The position numbers were made by a program, and so were the translations under genes. Below the pieces are notes generated by a model, which was not told where the DNA came from, did no database searches, and saw only the letters and a list, made by a program, of their open reading frames with translations. This document shows positions 45,290 to 57,676 of a DNA stretch of 64,000 nucleotides, piece by piece. The DNA comes from Gnetum montanum (taxonomy: Eukaryota > Streptophyta > Gnetopsida > Gnetales > Gnetaceae). The number at the start of each line of letters is the position of its first letter. Position 1 is the first letter of the stretch. The stretch covers positions 385,980 through 449,979 of the forward strand of contig MNCI01025456.1 in assembly GCA_015680685.1 (NCBI GenBank), written 5' to 3'.

Positions 45290-45930
45290 TGTGCAAGGCT
45301 CTTTTGGATTCAAGTTCTAGTGTCAACTTGATTTCTCAAGAAATGTACAAAGCCTAGGGCCTACCTTTACTTAAAAAGAGTAACATTCATTCAGAGTTAG
45401 CTGACCAGTCCATCATTGTCCCATTGGGACTAGTGGAGGACATTGTTACCACTATTTGTGGGTGGTCGTATCCAATTGACTTCCTAGTGATTCAAGTGAA
45501 CAACAGTAAGGGGGACTTCCCAATCATAATGGGAAGAGCATGGCTAAGCACAGTTGATGCATGCTTAGAAATTGATGATCTTTCCCTAGAAATATCGAAG
45601 GAAAATACATTTGAAAAGATCAAGAAGAAGAAGGTTTCATGCATCGCATACAGTGACATAGGGTGTAATTGTGTGCAGAAATCATGGTTTATGCAATGTC
45701 TAACATTGCTTGCATATAATTAGTGTGCACAAGTGACTAATATACAAATATGCCTATATGCAGTAGCCACAAGATAGGAAGGCACCTAGTGGCTGACAAC
45801 TGATCAAGAAAGCAATTCACTCATATGCATGGAACCAACTAAGGGTTTGACTTACGCTTACATCGATGGCATAGACGCATTAGAGCAAGTCCATTACCAA
45901 ATTCCAAGTCTTAACCTTGAAAATGTCAAC
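45290..45930 (+). pseudogene. E protease
   Basis: Active-site text LLDSSSSVNLIS (45303-45337), with DSS in place of DSG. Then LVEDIVTTICGWSYPIDFLVI and FPIIMGRAWLSTVDA, open at 45424-45723. It is followed by 'DGIDALEQVHYQIPSLNLENVN', the segment at whose end the D elements are joined to their 3' region. Confidence 0.8.
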
Positions 45931-45939
45931 TAGGAAAAG

Positions 45940-47340
45940 TTGGAAATCCTTGAGAAGTTTAAGCAGGAGCCCCTTGAGCTAAAACCATTGTCCACTAGTA
46001 TGGAATACACATTTCTTAAAAATGGAAAACTGGTAATTATTAATGCTAAGCTCGCTCTGCCACAAAAAGAGAGACTACTAAAGGTAATAAAAAATGGTCA
46101 AAAGCCTTTGCTTGGTCATATTTTGAATTAACTGGAATAGATCCTAAGATAGGCCAACATAGAATTTACACTGACCCCTCCATGAAGCCTTGAAGACAAC
46201 CGCAAAGGCATTTGAACCCAAAGCTGAAGAAAGTAGTTAAGGAAGAAATTGAACAACTTATAAAAGTTAGGTTCATCTACCCCATTGCTGATAGTGAATG
46301 GGTTAGCCCCTTAGTTATAGTGCCCAAAAAGGAGGCAAATGGAAGGTGTGCATAGATTTCAGGCTACTAAACATGGCAACATTCAAGGACCACTTTCCGT
46401 TGCGATTTGTTGACCAAGTCTTAAACACCATTGTAAGGCATCGCTACTATAGTTTTCTGGATGGGTACAATGGGTACAACCAAATAAAAATAGCCCCAGA
46501 AGACCAAATTCTAGCAGTAGATAGAAAATGGTATGGAGGTCTTCATGGACGACTTCTTCACCTATGGAGCAAACTTTGATTAAGCCTTGGACTGGTTAGA
46601 GTAAGTATTAAAACGATGTGTAGAAATTAATTTAAGGCTCAACTAGTAGAAAATTCATTTAATGGTCCAAGAAGGTGTAGTATTAGGGCATAAGATCTCA
46701 CAAATAGGGATAGAGGTAGACCCCGAAAAGATCAAAGTTATCTAAGGAATTACCTGTCAACCAGAAACTGTAAAAGATATTTGGTCATTCCTTGGACACA
46801 CTAGCTACTATAGAAGGTTTATTGAAAACTTTTCAAAGGTTGCAAAATCATTGGTTAAATTAATGAAAAAGGACATACCTTTCGAATGGACCAAGGAATG
46901 CAAATTAGCTTTCCAAACTTTAAAATAGAAGCTAGTAGAAACACCTATTCTACAAGCTCCTAACTAGTCCAGGCCATTCCACACAATGACTGACACATCC
47001 AAATTTTCCTTAGGAGCTGTACTTACATAGTTAGATGACAAAAAATGTCCTTATTACATCCACTATGCAAGTAGAAGTATCGCTGGTGCACAACTTAACG
47101 ACACTACAACAGAGAAAGAATTAATGGTTGTAGTGTTTGCACTAGAAAAATTTAGGCACTATGTCTTGGACTATAAGGTATTCGTACATACAAGTCATAG
47201 TGCAATAAGGTTTCTAATGAATAAGCCAATGGTGAGCCCTTGCATCATATGATGGATTGTAATCTTACAAGAGTTCAATCTTACAATGATCGATCGTAAA
47301 GGCACAGAGAACGTAGTTGCTGATCATTTATCTTGATTGC
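45940..47340 (+). pseudogene. E reverse transcriptase and RNase H
   Basis: RT text: 'PLELKPLSTSMEYTFLKNG' (45970-46030), 'MCIDFRLLNMATFKDHFPL' (46346-46402), 'SFLDGYNGYNQIKIAPED' (46451-46504), VFMDDFFTYG (46538-46567) with the catalytic DD kept. About 110 bp between IAPEDQ and the DD box, including the FGLCNAPATF motif seen in F, is deleted near 46510-46530. RNase H: TDTSKFSLGAVL (46990-47025), EKELMVVVFALEKF (47113-47155), VHTSHSA, where F has VHTDHN so the Asp is lost, and VADHLS (47318-47335). Confidence 0.85.
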
Positions 47341-48720
47341 GATGGGACAACAAAGAGGATGAGTATCTAATTTTTGATTATTTCCCAACTGAACTCCTCT
47401 TTGCTCGTGTAGTGAATAACCAATTAACCATGGAGATAAATTGGTATAGTAGCATTCTCACCTATCTCCTTACACAACAAACACCACAAGGGTTTGACAC
47501 TAAAAAGAAACAACAATTTCTTCACTGAGCCAAGTATTTTATGGAAATCAATGGATATCTTTACAAAGTATGTCCTGATGGCTTGGTCCAATGGTGTGTT
47601 TCCAATGAAGATCAACTATGAGTTCTCCAAGATGCTCATGAGGGTCCTTGTGGGGGTCATTATGTTGGGAGATGAATAGCCATTAAGATCTTGCTTGCAG
47701 GATATTATTGGCCTACATTGTTCCAAGATGCCCATCATTTTATCCAATCTTGTGAGTGTTTTCAACATGATGGGGGGATGACTACTAGCATGGAGGGTCC
47801 ACAACAATGGATCCAACCTTTAGAACCCTTCAACATTTGGGGAATTGATTTTATGGGGCCGATTACACCAATGTCCAATGGAAACAATTATATTATTATT
47901 GTCATTGATTACCTTACAAAATGATTAGAAGCAGCTACTGTTAAGAATTGTACATCATCTATAGCTACACGATTTGTTTAACAATAAATCATAAATAGGT
48001 TTGGTATGCCTCGTGCGCTTATTTCTGACAATGGTACATACTTCACATGTGCAACTTTTCAAAAATTAATGTAATGCTTAGGGGTTGAGCACAAACTGAC
48101 TACACCATATCACCCCCAAGTGAACAGCAAAGCCGAAGTCACCAATAGGGAGATTACGAAGATATTGACAAGAACCATTAGCACGTTTAGGTGAGATTGG
48201 AGCACTAAATTAAACTATTCTCTTTGGGCATACCGCTCCACATGGAAACTCCCTATAGGCTACTCTCCCTATGAGTTAGTGTACAGTAAATTACCAACGC
48301 TTCCCATTCAAACTAAGCTTCGTACACTATCCACAGCATGTGACCTTAGCCTTAACCTTGATCTAGCACAAAAACAATGGTTGATGACCCTTAACCTACT
48401 AGATGAGAACTGATTGGCCACTCTGTCATCTAACAAATTGTAAAAGGCCTTCAATAAATAATGTCATGACCTAAGGATTAGGAAAGTTAAATATCAACCA
48501 TGAGATAAGGTTCTTTACTGGAATCCCACATATGTGCCACAATGTACCAAATTTTAAATGTTGTGGAAGGGACCTTATGTCATTCATGAAATGTTTCCTT
48601 CAAGGGCATTATGATATACAAACCCAAGAGCCTGGATAAGAAATTGTTGGTCAACATCCAACAAACCAAACCTTCCCATGAGCTTAGATTAGCCAGTACT
48701 CATACTACCTCTATTGGTGG
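47341..48720 (+). pseudogene. E integrase
   Basis: Zinc-binding HHCC region: HEGPCGGHYVG (47637-47670) and CECFQHD (47752-47772). Catalytic core: WGIDFMGPIT (47838-47868, Asp), ALISDNGTYF (48015-48045, Asp) and a K-A-E-V-T-N-R-E block (48130-48155, Glu). The DDE set is intact apart from stops. Core continues 'LPIGYSPYELVY' (48250-48285), and the C-terminal part has KVLYWNP (48508-48530) and 'LWKGPYVIHE'-like text. It ends near 'PLLVDNLARYF' (48705-48740), the 3' side of the deletion in D1-D3. Confidence 0.85.
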
Positions 48721-48739
48721 ACAACCTTGCTCGCTATTT

Positions 48740-50678
48740 TAGATCTCCTCCTTCCAACTCAGTTGTGGGGGAGATGGCCACCTATGCCAACCATTCTAGG
48801 TCCTCAATTCCTTTTTTACTTTTGTATTTTTTGTTTTACACATTTCTTCAATCTTTCTTATTTTTTTTACACCATCGTTACCATTTTTACTATTTCTTTG
48901 ATTGGTTGATTTACTTTCATTCGTCATACAATAAGTGCTCATGATGGTGGATTGAATTATATAATATTGATTGCTAATGTTTGGTTTTTACCTCTGAATT
49001 ATGATGCTAATATTATGATATGGTTCTTTTGATAAAATAGGCAATGAGTCCACGTCGTCCACTCATCCATTCCATTCTATGGTCTCCCTTGGTTTTGGAA
49101 CTGTACTGTCCCTTTTTCTAATCAACTTCTTAATAAACTGGTGGCTTGGTATTCTTTAAATCGAGGAAGGACTCAATGGATGAAAAGGGTGTGACTTCAA
49201 GGGGATTCGATGCATTTATGCCGGTTAGTCTCTTGGGCTCTTGGATGCTTTTTCTTAGGTTTTCTGCCATTCTACCATTGATCAAATATCAAGAAGCTGA
49301 GTGAATAAAAATAATTCTTTGCATGGTGTGGTTCTCACACACAAAAAAAGTGGAAATTCAAAGCACACCCCTTAGACATAATAAAGCAATATGGGCTACA
49401 AGCACTAGTTATGGCACTAGAAAGACATGTTATCCATGTCCAAAGGTTCCCAATAACTAAGGCCCTTTCTCACTTCATGCTTCTTCATCTTGCTCTCCTT
49501 GGAATGGTGGTGACTCTTTGGGGAAGCATTCTTGTTACTTCAAGAGGATGGATTGGCCAAGTGTATTGATGCAAGGTCATTGAATCTGATTGGTTTGAGT
49601 CTAGATATGGAATGAGTTCTACCAGTCACATTAACCATGACATACACAAGAGACTTTACACAGCCTTGCTCTTGGGATTCCATTTCTACTCTCCATCTTT
49701 CTTTCCATGTTCCATCTCATTTCCGATTTTATGATTAGTCCATATCTTGGTTGATGCATTGTTTTAACTTGGTAAATTCTTGTGGGTAAGTTTTTAACTC
49801 TTTCTTCCAAATGGCATTCCTAGAGCCTACGTACTCTTTGTTTTGTGGGTTTGTTAGGGCATAAAGGGCATGAGCCTACTTTGGAGAGGATCCACTAGCA
49901 TTCCTTTTTGGTGCAATTGTTAAGTTCTTTCCCTTAAACATTATCTACAATCAACCATTTCTCATTTCATCCCCATCTTTGACATCCACTTTATTGGCGT
50001 TACTGTTGTTATTTTTCCCATCTTTCTTGTTCCTTATATTTTTCCATCTTATTGCTACCAGAGGTTCGCTCTTAGTCGTGGGAGCCCTAGCACAAATTTT
50101 TCAATTTCTCCATTCTACTACTTGCCTAACCCCTACACCTTGGGTAGTTATCAGTAATAAATCTCTAACCTAGTTTCTGCCATAACCACAACCCATCCAA
50201 TGCACTTTATATCGAGGCAAGGTATCACTGCATTGTAATTTACTTATCCTTTCTTATTCATGACTGTGTTGTGTATGTAGATGGTGATTACATGGACAAT
50301 GGACTAAGGTAGGAGGGAGCACTTAGGATGGACTAGAGCTAGAGCATTTACACTGGGAACAAGTCTGATTACGTGGTTATGGACAAACAACGGAATGCGC
50401 AATCTCAACATTAGCAGCAATGCATCTCATTTTTCTTTTTCTCTTTCTCTCCCCATTTCTCTTCAAGCTATCGAATGAAGGTCTGGATGTCACTTATGTA
50501 CAGTGTTCACCACCATGGGTATGAACACCAATGTTGTAATGTATTGTCAATCCGTTCACTGGGCACTTAGAGTTTGCCATCCCATTTCACTACCAGTTGT
50601 CATTTAGTCAATAATCCCATACCTTTTCAATATTTTGTAAGGAACTCAAGGATGAGTTTTCTTTAAGTCATGCGGGTA
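48740..50678 (+). other. 3' non-coding region of E
   Basis: 1.9 kb with the same order of blocks as in D1-D3: 'gtgggggagatggccacctatgc', T-rich TTTTGTTTTACA repeats, 'gcatggtgtggttctcac' block (49321), the 'cctagagcctacgtactctttg' block (49830), and the end module 'agtcaataatcccatacc' (50596-50640) before the purine tract. No long frame was found. Sequence conservation across elements without an open frame argues for a structured or regulatory UTR or an env relic. Confidence 0.6.
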
Positions 50679-51518
50679 TGATGAACTGCGATATCAGGGC
50701 CATGATATCAAATTTACGGTATTGGATCCACGATATTGAATCTTTCCATGCGATGCCAGATACCCAATATCGCCTCCTGCCTCATTGCCTTTAAATAAGA
50801 GGTGGGTGCACTTGGTTTGGATAGTTAATTTTAGTCTCTTACCCAAACTCTTGCCTTTTCTTCCTCTCAGAGTTAGAATTATTTCTGCATGCCTACAGTA
50901 GGAGTCATAAAGTGAATGGATCTTTATTCCAGCATTGTGTACCTGAGCACACCTTGTGTACGGCAATAAAGACAAACTTTGTGATAAACCTTGCAGCATT
51001 CAGAATAGATTAATTAATGTTATTTTCAATTATTTAATGCGTTCCTTAGTTAATTAATGATTCTCTCTCACCCTACAACTCTCCTAAGTAAGCACACATA
51101 ATACGATCACTTTGAGCATGCGTGTAACACTTGGTAACCTAGTAACGATTAGTGTTTGGTAATCTCAGTAGTGTTGCATTGGTTTAGGATGTGTACAACA
51201 AGTGAGAATGAATACTGGCGTTAGGATCAGTTAGAGCCTAGTTAATAAGTAGTCAAATTAAATTAGTTACTTAGTTATCTCTCTCTTCCCTTATTAGTAG
51301 TATGACATAAAAATACATAAAAAGTATAAAAATCATATGCCTCAAGTTTACTTAACCATACAATCGTGACATAGAAGTAAGCTTGGAAAGACAACGATTA
51401 ACCAACCCATTCTTGTTTCACAAAGACACATAAGCACTTAGTCCTTGGAATTCGACTAGATCATGGGTGTACGCTCGTATTCGTATGGTTAAGTGTAGGG
51501 ATACCTCACCACTCATCG
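50679..51518 (+). repeat. 3' LTR of E
   Basis: 840 bp, TGATGAAC to CTCATCG (last base changed). Its TATA box has become TTTAAATA (50786-50793). It is close to the 5' LTR except in the first 90 bp of U3. Confidence 0.92.
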
Positions 51519-52045
51519 ATAGAGAATTTCTCTAAGATTGCAAAACTGTTGGATGAGCTAACAAAGAAAGATGCTCCCTTTGTTTAGACCGCAAAATGTG
51601 AAAAAGAATTCCAGCAACTGAAAAAAAAAGCTTGTAGAAACTCCAATCCTATAAGCACCTAATTGGTCCAAACCATTTCATATTATGACAGATGCATCAA
51701 ATTATGTCGTGGGAGCAATGTTGATGTAGTTAGATGACAAGAAATTTCCTTACTACATCTCCTACACTAGCCAAAGCATTGTGGGTGCACAATTGAACTA
51801 CATCACTATAGAAAAAGAACTAATGGTGGTGGTGTTTTCTCTAGAGAAGTTCAGGCATTATGTGCTTAGAGACAAGGTGTTTGTGCACACAGACCATAAT
51901 ACCATTTGCTTCCTAATGAATAAGCCAATGATAAGTCCCTGTGTCATACGGTGGTTGGTGATCTTGCAAGAATTCAATCTCACACTAGTTGATTGAAAGG
52001 GCACTGAGACTGTGGTCACCGATCACTTATCTCGGTTGTAATGGG
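51519..52045 (+). pseudogene. F RNase H (continuation after element E)
   Basis: The frame resumes at IENFSKIAK (51522-51548), directly continuing the F RT text before 41691. Then come MTDASNYVVGAML (about 51685-51723), EKELMVVVFSLEKFRHYV (51809-51862), VHTDHNTICFLMNKPM (51886-51930) and a VTDHLSRL-like end (52015-52040). RNase H Asp and Glu positions are kept. Confidence 0.85.
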
Positions 52046-53390
52046 ATGACAAAGAGGAAGAAAGCCCACTCTTTGACATGTTTTCTAATGAACTCCTCTT
52101 TGATGGGGCTATAACTGAACAAATGCCTAATGAACCAAAAGGTATGATAACATTATCACCTATCTTTTTACTTAGGAGATGCCACAAGGGTTGGACCACC
52201 AGACAAAATAGTGGTATCTTCACCAAGTAAAGCACTTCATGAAAATCAATGGGCACCTCTATAAGGTGTTTGTCAATGGCTTGGTTCATTCATGTGTCCC
52301 TAATGCTGATCAACTGCACATTTTTGAAGATGCTCATGAAGGTCCTTGTGGAAGACACTATGCTTAGAGACACACAACCATTAAAATCCTGATTGTAGGG
52401 TACTATTGACCAACAATCTTCAGGGATGCCCATCATTATCTTGTGAATGATGCCAATAATATGTTGGAATGACTATTTGAATGAAGGAACCTCAACAATG
52501 GATTCAACCACTAGAATCATTCGACATTTGGGGTATTAACTTCATAGGTCCCATCACGTCCATGTCACATGGAAAGGCATACATCATAGTTGTTGTTGAC
52601 TATTGTACGAAATGGGCAGAAGCAGTAGCCATCATCAACTATACATCCTCTACTACTACTCGATTTGTACGATAAAATGTTGTAAATAGGTTTGGTGTGC
52701 CACGTGCATTAATTTTTGACAATGGAACTCATTTTGTAGGCACTACGTTTTGGAAGCTCTTGCGACTCTTGGGGTTGAACATAAACTCATAACACCTTAT
52801 CATCCCCAAGCTAATGATCAAGCTATGGTTACCAATGGGAAAATCATAAGAATAATAACAAGAACTATTAGCAAGTATAGGAATGATTGGAGCACAAAAA
52901 TGAATGATGCCCTTTGGGCCTACAACTCAACTTAGAAACTTCCTATAGGCTACTCTCCCTATGAGCTTGTGTATGATAAACTACCAACACTTCCTATTCA
53001 ATCTGAACTCTGTATACTTTCAATAGCTTGTGAATTTAACCTTGACTTGAGTTTAGCCCAAAAAGAACGATTGATGAATCTCAACTTGGTAGACAAAAAC
53101 TAATTAGAAGCCCTATCATCTAACAAGCTGGACAAGGCCTATAACAAAAAGTGTCATAACCTAAAAATTAAAAAATTCGAATTTCGACTAGAAGACAAGG
53201 TTCTTTACTGGAACCCCACACACATACCTCAACGAACTAAGTTTCAAACATTGTGGGAAGGACCTTGCATCATTTATGAAACTTTTCCTTTAGGGACCAT
53301 GATGATCTATAAACCTGAGAGCCCAAATAAGAAATAGCTGGTCAACATCCAACAAATTAAACCTTTCCATGAGCATACGCTAGCTAAAAT
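52046..53390 (+). pseudogene. F integrase (inactive)
   Basis: HEGPCGRHYA (52336-52365) and a stop-broken C-x-x-C (52438-52452) form the zinc site. Core: WGINFIGPIT (52531-52560), where the first catalytic Asp is Asn. LIFDNGTHF (52710-52737) keeps the second Asp, and NDQAMVTNGK (52811-52840) has Met in place of the catalytic Glu. LPIGYSPYELVYDKLPTLPIQS and KVLYWNP follow (52940-53215). Frameshift near 52750. Confidence 0.85.
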
Positions 53391-53429
53391 AGCAAGCCCC
53401 TCATCCAATGGACAACCACGCTCCATATT

Positions 53430-55553
53430 TTGGATCTCCTCTTTTCAGCTTGGTCATGAAGGAGATAGCCACTCATGCTAACCATACAAAGCAGCATCTT
53501 AGTTTTTCAAATTTTTTGTTTTACACATTTTTTGTCTTACAACTTTTTGTTTTAAACATTCTTCATTTTACATCCTTTTGTTTTTATGTTATTAATTTTT
53601 TCTAATTTTTTTTACACCATCATTAGTACATTTGCTATTTCTTGAATATTTTACACTTTCTTTGATATTTTCTTTTATTTTATTTTGGTATAATTTTCTA
53701 ACTTTTTGTTCATAAGTGTCTGGTACATTGGTAATGCATTACTTGATGGTGGTATGTATTATTTTTATTTGATTATTGGTGTCTGGTTTCTAGCTTTGAA
53801 TTTCATTATGGATAGTTAGGACATGGTTTCTTTTCACATAACAAGCAGTGATTCCACAACATCCACCCATTCACACACTCTATGGTTTTCCTTGTTTTGG
53901 AAATGTTTAGTTCCTTTTTCACTAATAAAACTCTAATAAATTTGTGACATTGGTAGTTTTTAGAATTGGAAAGGATTGAAAGGTTTGAATAGGGTGTGCC
54001 TTCAAGGGGATTCAGTATTTTTTGTGTTTTTTTGTTTGTCTAGGTGCATGTTTGTTTTCATGAATTTCTTATCATTCCATGTCCACCAATAAAAGGAAGT
54101 TGAATAAGTCCTTGCATGGTGTAGTTCTTATCAAAAATAAAAATGATGAGAATTCACAGCACATCCCTTGGATAAAATAAATGCATATGTTCTTGCATGG
54201 TGTGGTGCTTATCAAGAAAAGAAAAAAAAGACGAGAATTCAAAGCACACTCCTTGGACAAAATAAATGCATGTCTTTGCATGGTATGGTTCCCATTTCAA
54301 AAGAAAAAGAAACAATGGAAATTCAAAGCACACCCCTTAGATAGAATAAATGGTCTACAGGAATTGGTTATGGGACTAGTCCCCTCTAACTAAGGCCCTT
54401 CCTCACTTTCTACTTCTTCTCTAAAAAGGAATGGTGGTTGTTCTATGGGAGCACTCTTATGTCTCAAGGGATGGATTGGTCTTAGAATGTTGATGCAAAG
54501 TCACTGAACGTGGTTGGTTTTGGTCTAGACTGAGGATGGATCCTATCAAGTCATTTAACCACAAAATCCATAAGAGACTTCATGTGACCATAATTTGAAA
54601 CTCCATTCCACTTTCTCTCTCGTCCATCTATGCTTTCCATGTCTCACCTCATTGCCAATTTCATGTTTTGGTTCGATGTCTTAGTTTGATGTGTCGAAAT
54701 TCTTAGTTAGTTGCTTTTGTCTTTTGTAGTTAACTTCTATAATCATTAATCATCCACGGAGCCTATGGACTCTTTGGTTTGAAGTTATGTGAGGGCATAA
54801 AAGGCTTGTGCCTACTTTGGGAAGGACCCACTTGCATATCTTTTGGTTAGGTTAGTTATATTCTTTACCCTTAGACACTCTTACAATCAAATTCTTTTTG
54901 TTTACCCCATCAATGACATCCAATTGTACATATCTTCACAATAGTTTTCAATGAACTTTCCTTTTTATTATTGTGAATTCTTATACCCTCTTCAAATATT
55001 TCCTTGTATTTAAATTTTTCAAATTTAATGAACCACTTAATTTAATTAACCCTATCTATCAGCCTTCTTGCTAAAACTACTTAAGAAACTAATCAACCAT
55101 AATCACAACCTAGCTGAGTGTAACCACTAATGAGACAAGAAATTTAATAGTTATGTGTTATACATTGCCTACTAATTCATGATTCCATTGTCATTATAGT
55201 GGGAAGCATGGATTGGAAGTAGGACTATCTTCACGAAGGATGATGCAGCAGGACCACACAATGAGGATCATTCATGATTAAAGGATCTCTCTTCTCCCTC
55301 TCTCTCATTCTTTTGCTACCAAGAGTTGTTGGATATTGGTGATATCCAAGGTATTCACTTCTTTTATCATGAACACCCAATGTTGTAAAAATTGTAATCT
55401 CGTACACTTGGGCACTCAAAGTCTGTCTATTTCATTTGAGTTAATTTGTAATGTCAGTTAATAATCCCATACCTACCCAATATGTTATGTTGTAATGAAC
55501 TTATTCCTCCTTTTCTACACTTAATGACAAGTTTTCATTTATTCATGGGGGTA
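53430..55553 (+). other. 3' non-coding region of F
   Basis: It has the 'gagatagccactcatgctaac' block, the TTTTGTTTTACA repeats (53500-53590), a triplicated ~81-bp segment (54111-54353), and the usual end module and purine tract (tcatgggggta, 55543-55553). No open frame above 70 codons. Confidence 0.6.
54111..54353 (+). repeat. Three tandem copies of an ~81-bp unit
   Basis: Units start 'cttgcatggtgtagttctt' (54111), 'cttgcatggtgtggtgctt' (54192) and 'ctttgcatggtatggttcc' (54274). Each ends 'ccttgga.a.aataaatgc/g'. The same block is single in D1, D2, D3 and E, so the expansion is specific to F. Confidence 0.8.
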
Positions 55554-56386
55554 TGATGAGTCACATTTTATGTCAGCCCTGATGTCGAGTGCACGATGTT
55601 GAAGCAGTGACATCGCATACATGACATCAGGGTGTATACCCCAAGGCTATAAATACCATGCCCGGGCTCTAGTTTTCATAGTAAGTTTTTGGTCTTTCTT
55701 GGTCAGAGTAGTGAAGCTCTTGTTGTTTCTTTTCTTTAAAGTTAGAATATTTTCTGAGTGCCTACAGAAGGAGTCTAAGTGTGTATGGTTCTTTGTTCGA
55801 GCATTGATGTACTTGAGCACAGCGATGTGATGGGAATAAAACAAGATCTTTTGATAATCCTTGTAGCACTGAGAATAGCTTAATATTTTTTATTGCATTT
55901 TATTTTCATGCTCTTTATTTTAAGGCATTTGAATTAAGAAATTTATTTCCAACATTTAATGAACACAAGCACAACCACTTTGAGCATTCATATAGTACTT
56001 GGCAACCTAGCAATACTTAATGTTTGGTACCACAGTAGTGCTATATGTGTTTAGGATGTGTCTAGGAAAGTGGAATAGTTACTTGTGTTAGGCTAGATAG
56101 ACAATGAAAAATTAGGTTTTAAATTACTTTGTTCTTCATTCTTATTGTAGGTAACCAAATCCATAAAATATAAAGTAATAAAAATCATATACCTCAATTA
56201 CAGTTAAACCATATCCTTGAACCTCACAAGTGTGGTTGGGAAGATAGTGAATGTTCTCAATGCCCATTTCACTTCCTAGAAGAGCTAGTGCATTAGATAA
56301 CTATAGGTCCATGGAATTCGACCGAATCACACATGACGCCTTAGTGACTTGTATGGTTGGGTGTAGGGGTACATCATCACTCATCA
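55554..56386 (+). repeat. 3' LTR of F
   Basis: 833 bp, TGATGAG to CTCATCA; TATA box 55648-55655. U3 has GATGTCG/GACATCGC units (55575-55630), the counterpart of the GATATC arrays of D. Confidence 0.9.
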
Positions 56387-57399
56387 AAAATCATTTTGTT
56401 TTGTCAACTAATTCTCCAACTAATTTTGATAATATTTAGCTAGATTGTCTAATTTTAGTAATATACATAATTATATCATCTAATTCTTAACGACCTTTCT
56501 ACCTCCCTTTAACACATTGAATTAGACAGTGTAACTAATGACTCACTAGGGGTTAGTGATATTAAGGCTATCTACAAAGGTTAAGCATTAAATCTTAAGG
56601 TTTCAAAAGATTAAATTCATTAGTCCCAATAATTGAATTATTAGGCATGACTAGTTATCCTAAGTTATGACTTTCTAAGGAAGAATTTATGATAGCATCA
56701 AATTATCATGTACCTGAATCATAAATCTAACCCCACCATCAAATTATGAAATTTATGATAGCATTCGTATGTTGAAAAAGGACCTCGTATGCTTATTTAC
56801 ACTAAAATTAGACTTTTGAGGGTGTTGAGTTACTATGTTGGGCAAGGGATGAAAAACTAATTTTTTGGATTTCATGGGATGAATCTGACTTCACCATTAT
56901 GTCTAGAAGGTTAAAATCTAGAGAAAAAAATTCTTCATTTGTCAAAATAGGCTTTCAGAATCAAACGTTATGGCTTTCGAGGCCCATAACATGCTTAATT
57001 ATGGAATTTTTATCCTCATTGCTACCAAGGCATCTAATTCCTTTTTTTGAAAATTAATTTTGTGTATTCTTAGTTTAAACTAACCACTTAAAGTTGAAAA
57101 TTTTGAATTTTCATTAGTTGGTAGGAATTTTGAATTCTTTCATCAATTAATGGAAAATTTGTATCTTCCATCTATTGATGGAAAATTTTCCATTGAAAAC
57201 AATAGTAAGGATGACAGAAACAACAACCATGATGGTGCATTAGTGGTGGAGTCTAGAGAAGAAGTAGAGATGTTGGGTATGAATTGGCATCATTTGATGT
57301 AGATCAATGACATGGTTGTAGATCAACAAAGGGCAACACACATGCTGCAGCATCATAGCTAGTGAGGGTTTCTGCGATTGATTAGCATCATTCGTTTTT

Positions 57400-57640
57400 G
57401 TTGTGTGGCCTATGTAAGGATTGATGGAACCTATGCAAGAATTAATGTTACTCACGTAGGGGCTAGTGTGGCCCCATGGAGGGCCAACATGACCTACACA
57501 AGGACTTGTGTGATCCCAAGAAGGGGTTGTGTGTCCTACACAAGGGCCCACGTGGCCCACACTAGGGCTTGCATAGCATGCAAAAATGATCAAGCGTGGC
57601 CCATGTGGGGCTTGCGTGGACCATGGCCCTAGTGAAGATA
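57400..57640. repeat. ~30-bp GC-rich tandem repeat
   Basis: Degenerate units built on 'gtggcccacactagggcttgc' recur with a period near 30 bp. On the minus strand they give a 10-residue pattern (VGHVGPCVGH, then TSPCVGHVGP) inside an open 134-codon frame (57240-57644). The open frame is probably a product of the repeat. Confidence 0.6.
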
Positions 57641-57676
57641 GCATGCATGATAGTGGTGAGGATTTTCTAGCATTGA

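Larger units (their letters stand above)
41692..51518 (+). mobile_element. Element E: pol-bearing Athila-like LTR retrotransposon
   Basis: 9827 bp, LTRs 41692-42517 and 50679-51518, primer site at 42518 and purine-rich tract at 50669-50678. A perfect 5-bp target duplication ATAGA (41687-41691 and 51519-51523) proves its insertion into F, where the F pol frame resumes in phase. It is the most complete element in the window, with gag, PR, RT, RNase H and IN in order, and has the diagnostic features that define what D1-D3 lost. Many stops are present. Confidence 0.93.
28946..56386 (+). mobile_element. Element F: Athila-like gypsy element with pol, split by D3 and E
   Basis: The 5' LTR (28946-29198 plus 36665-37288) is interrupted by D3. 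The internal region runs 37289-41691 and 51519-55553, interrupted by E. The 3' LTR is 55554-56386. Order of parts is primer site, gag, PR, RT, RNase H, IN, 3' region, purine tract, LTR, all plus strand. Outer flanks are aaaac (28941-28945) and aaaat (56387-56391), a near-match target duplication within element G. Removing D3 and E leaves a continuous element of about 10.2 kb. It is older than both insertions and heavily mutated. Confidence 0.88.

Noticed and set aside
57240-57644. 134-codon minus-strand frame with VGHVGP repeats as a real protein
   Set aside because: Openness is explained by the short tandem repeat; there is no start context or second copy. Noted under repeats instead.
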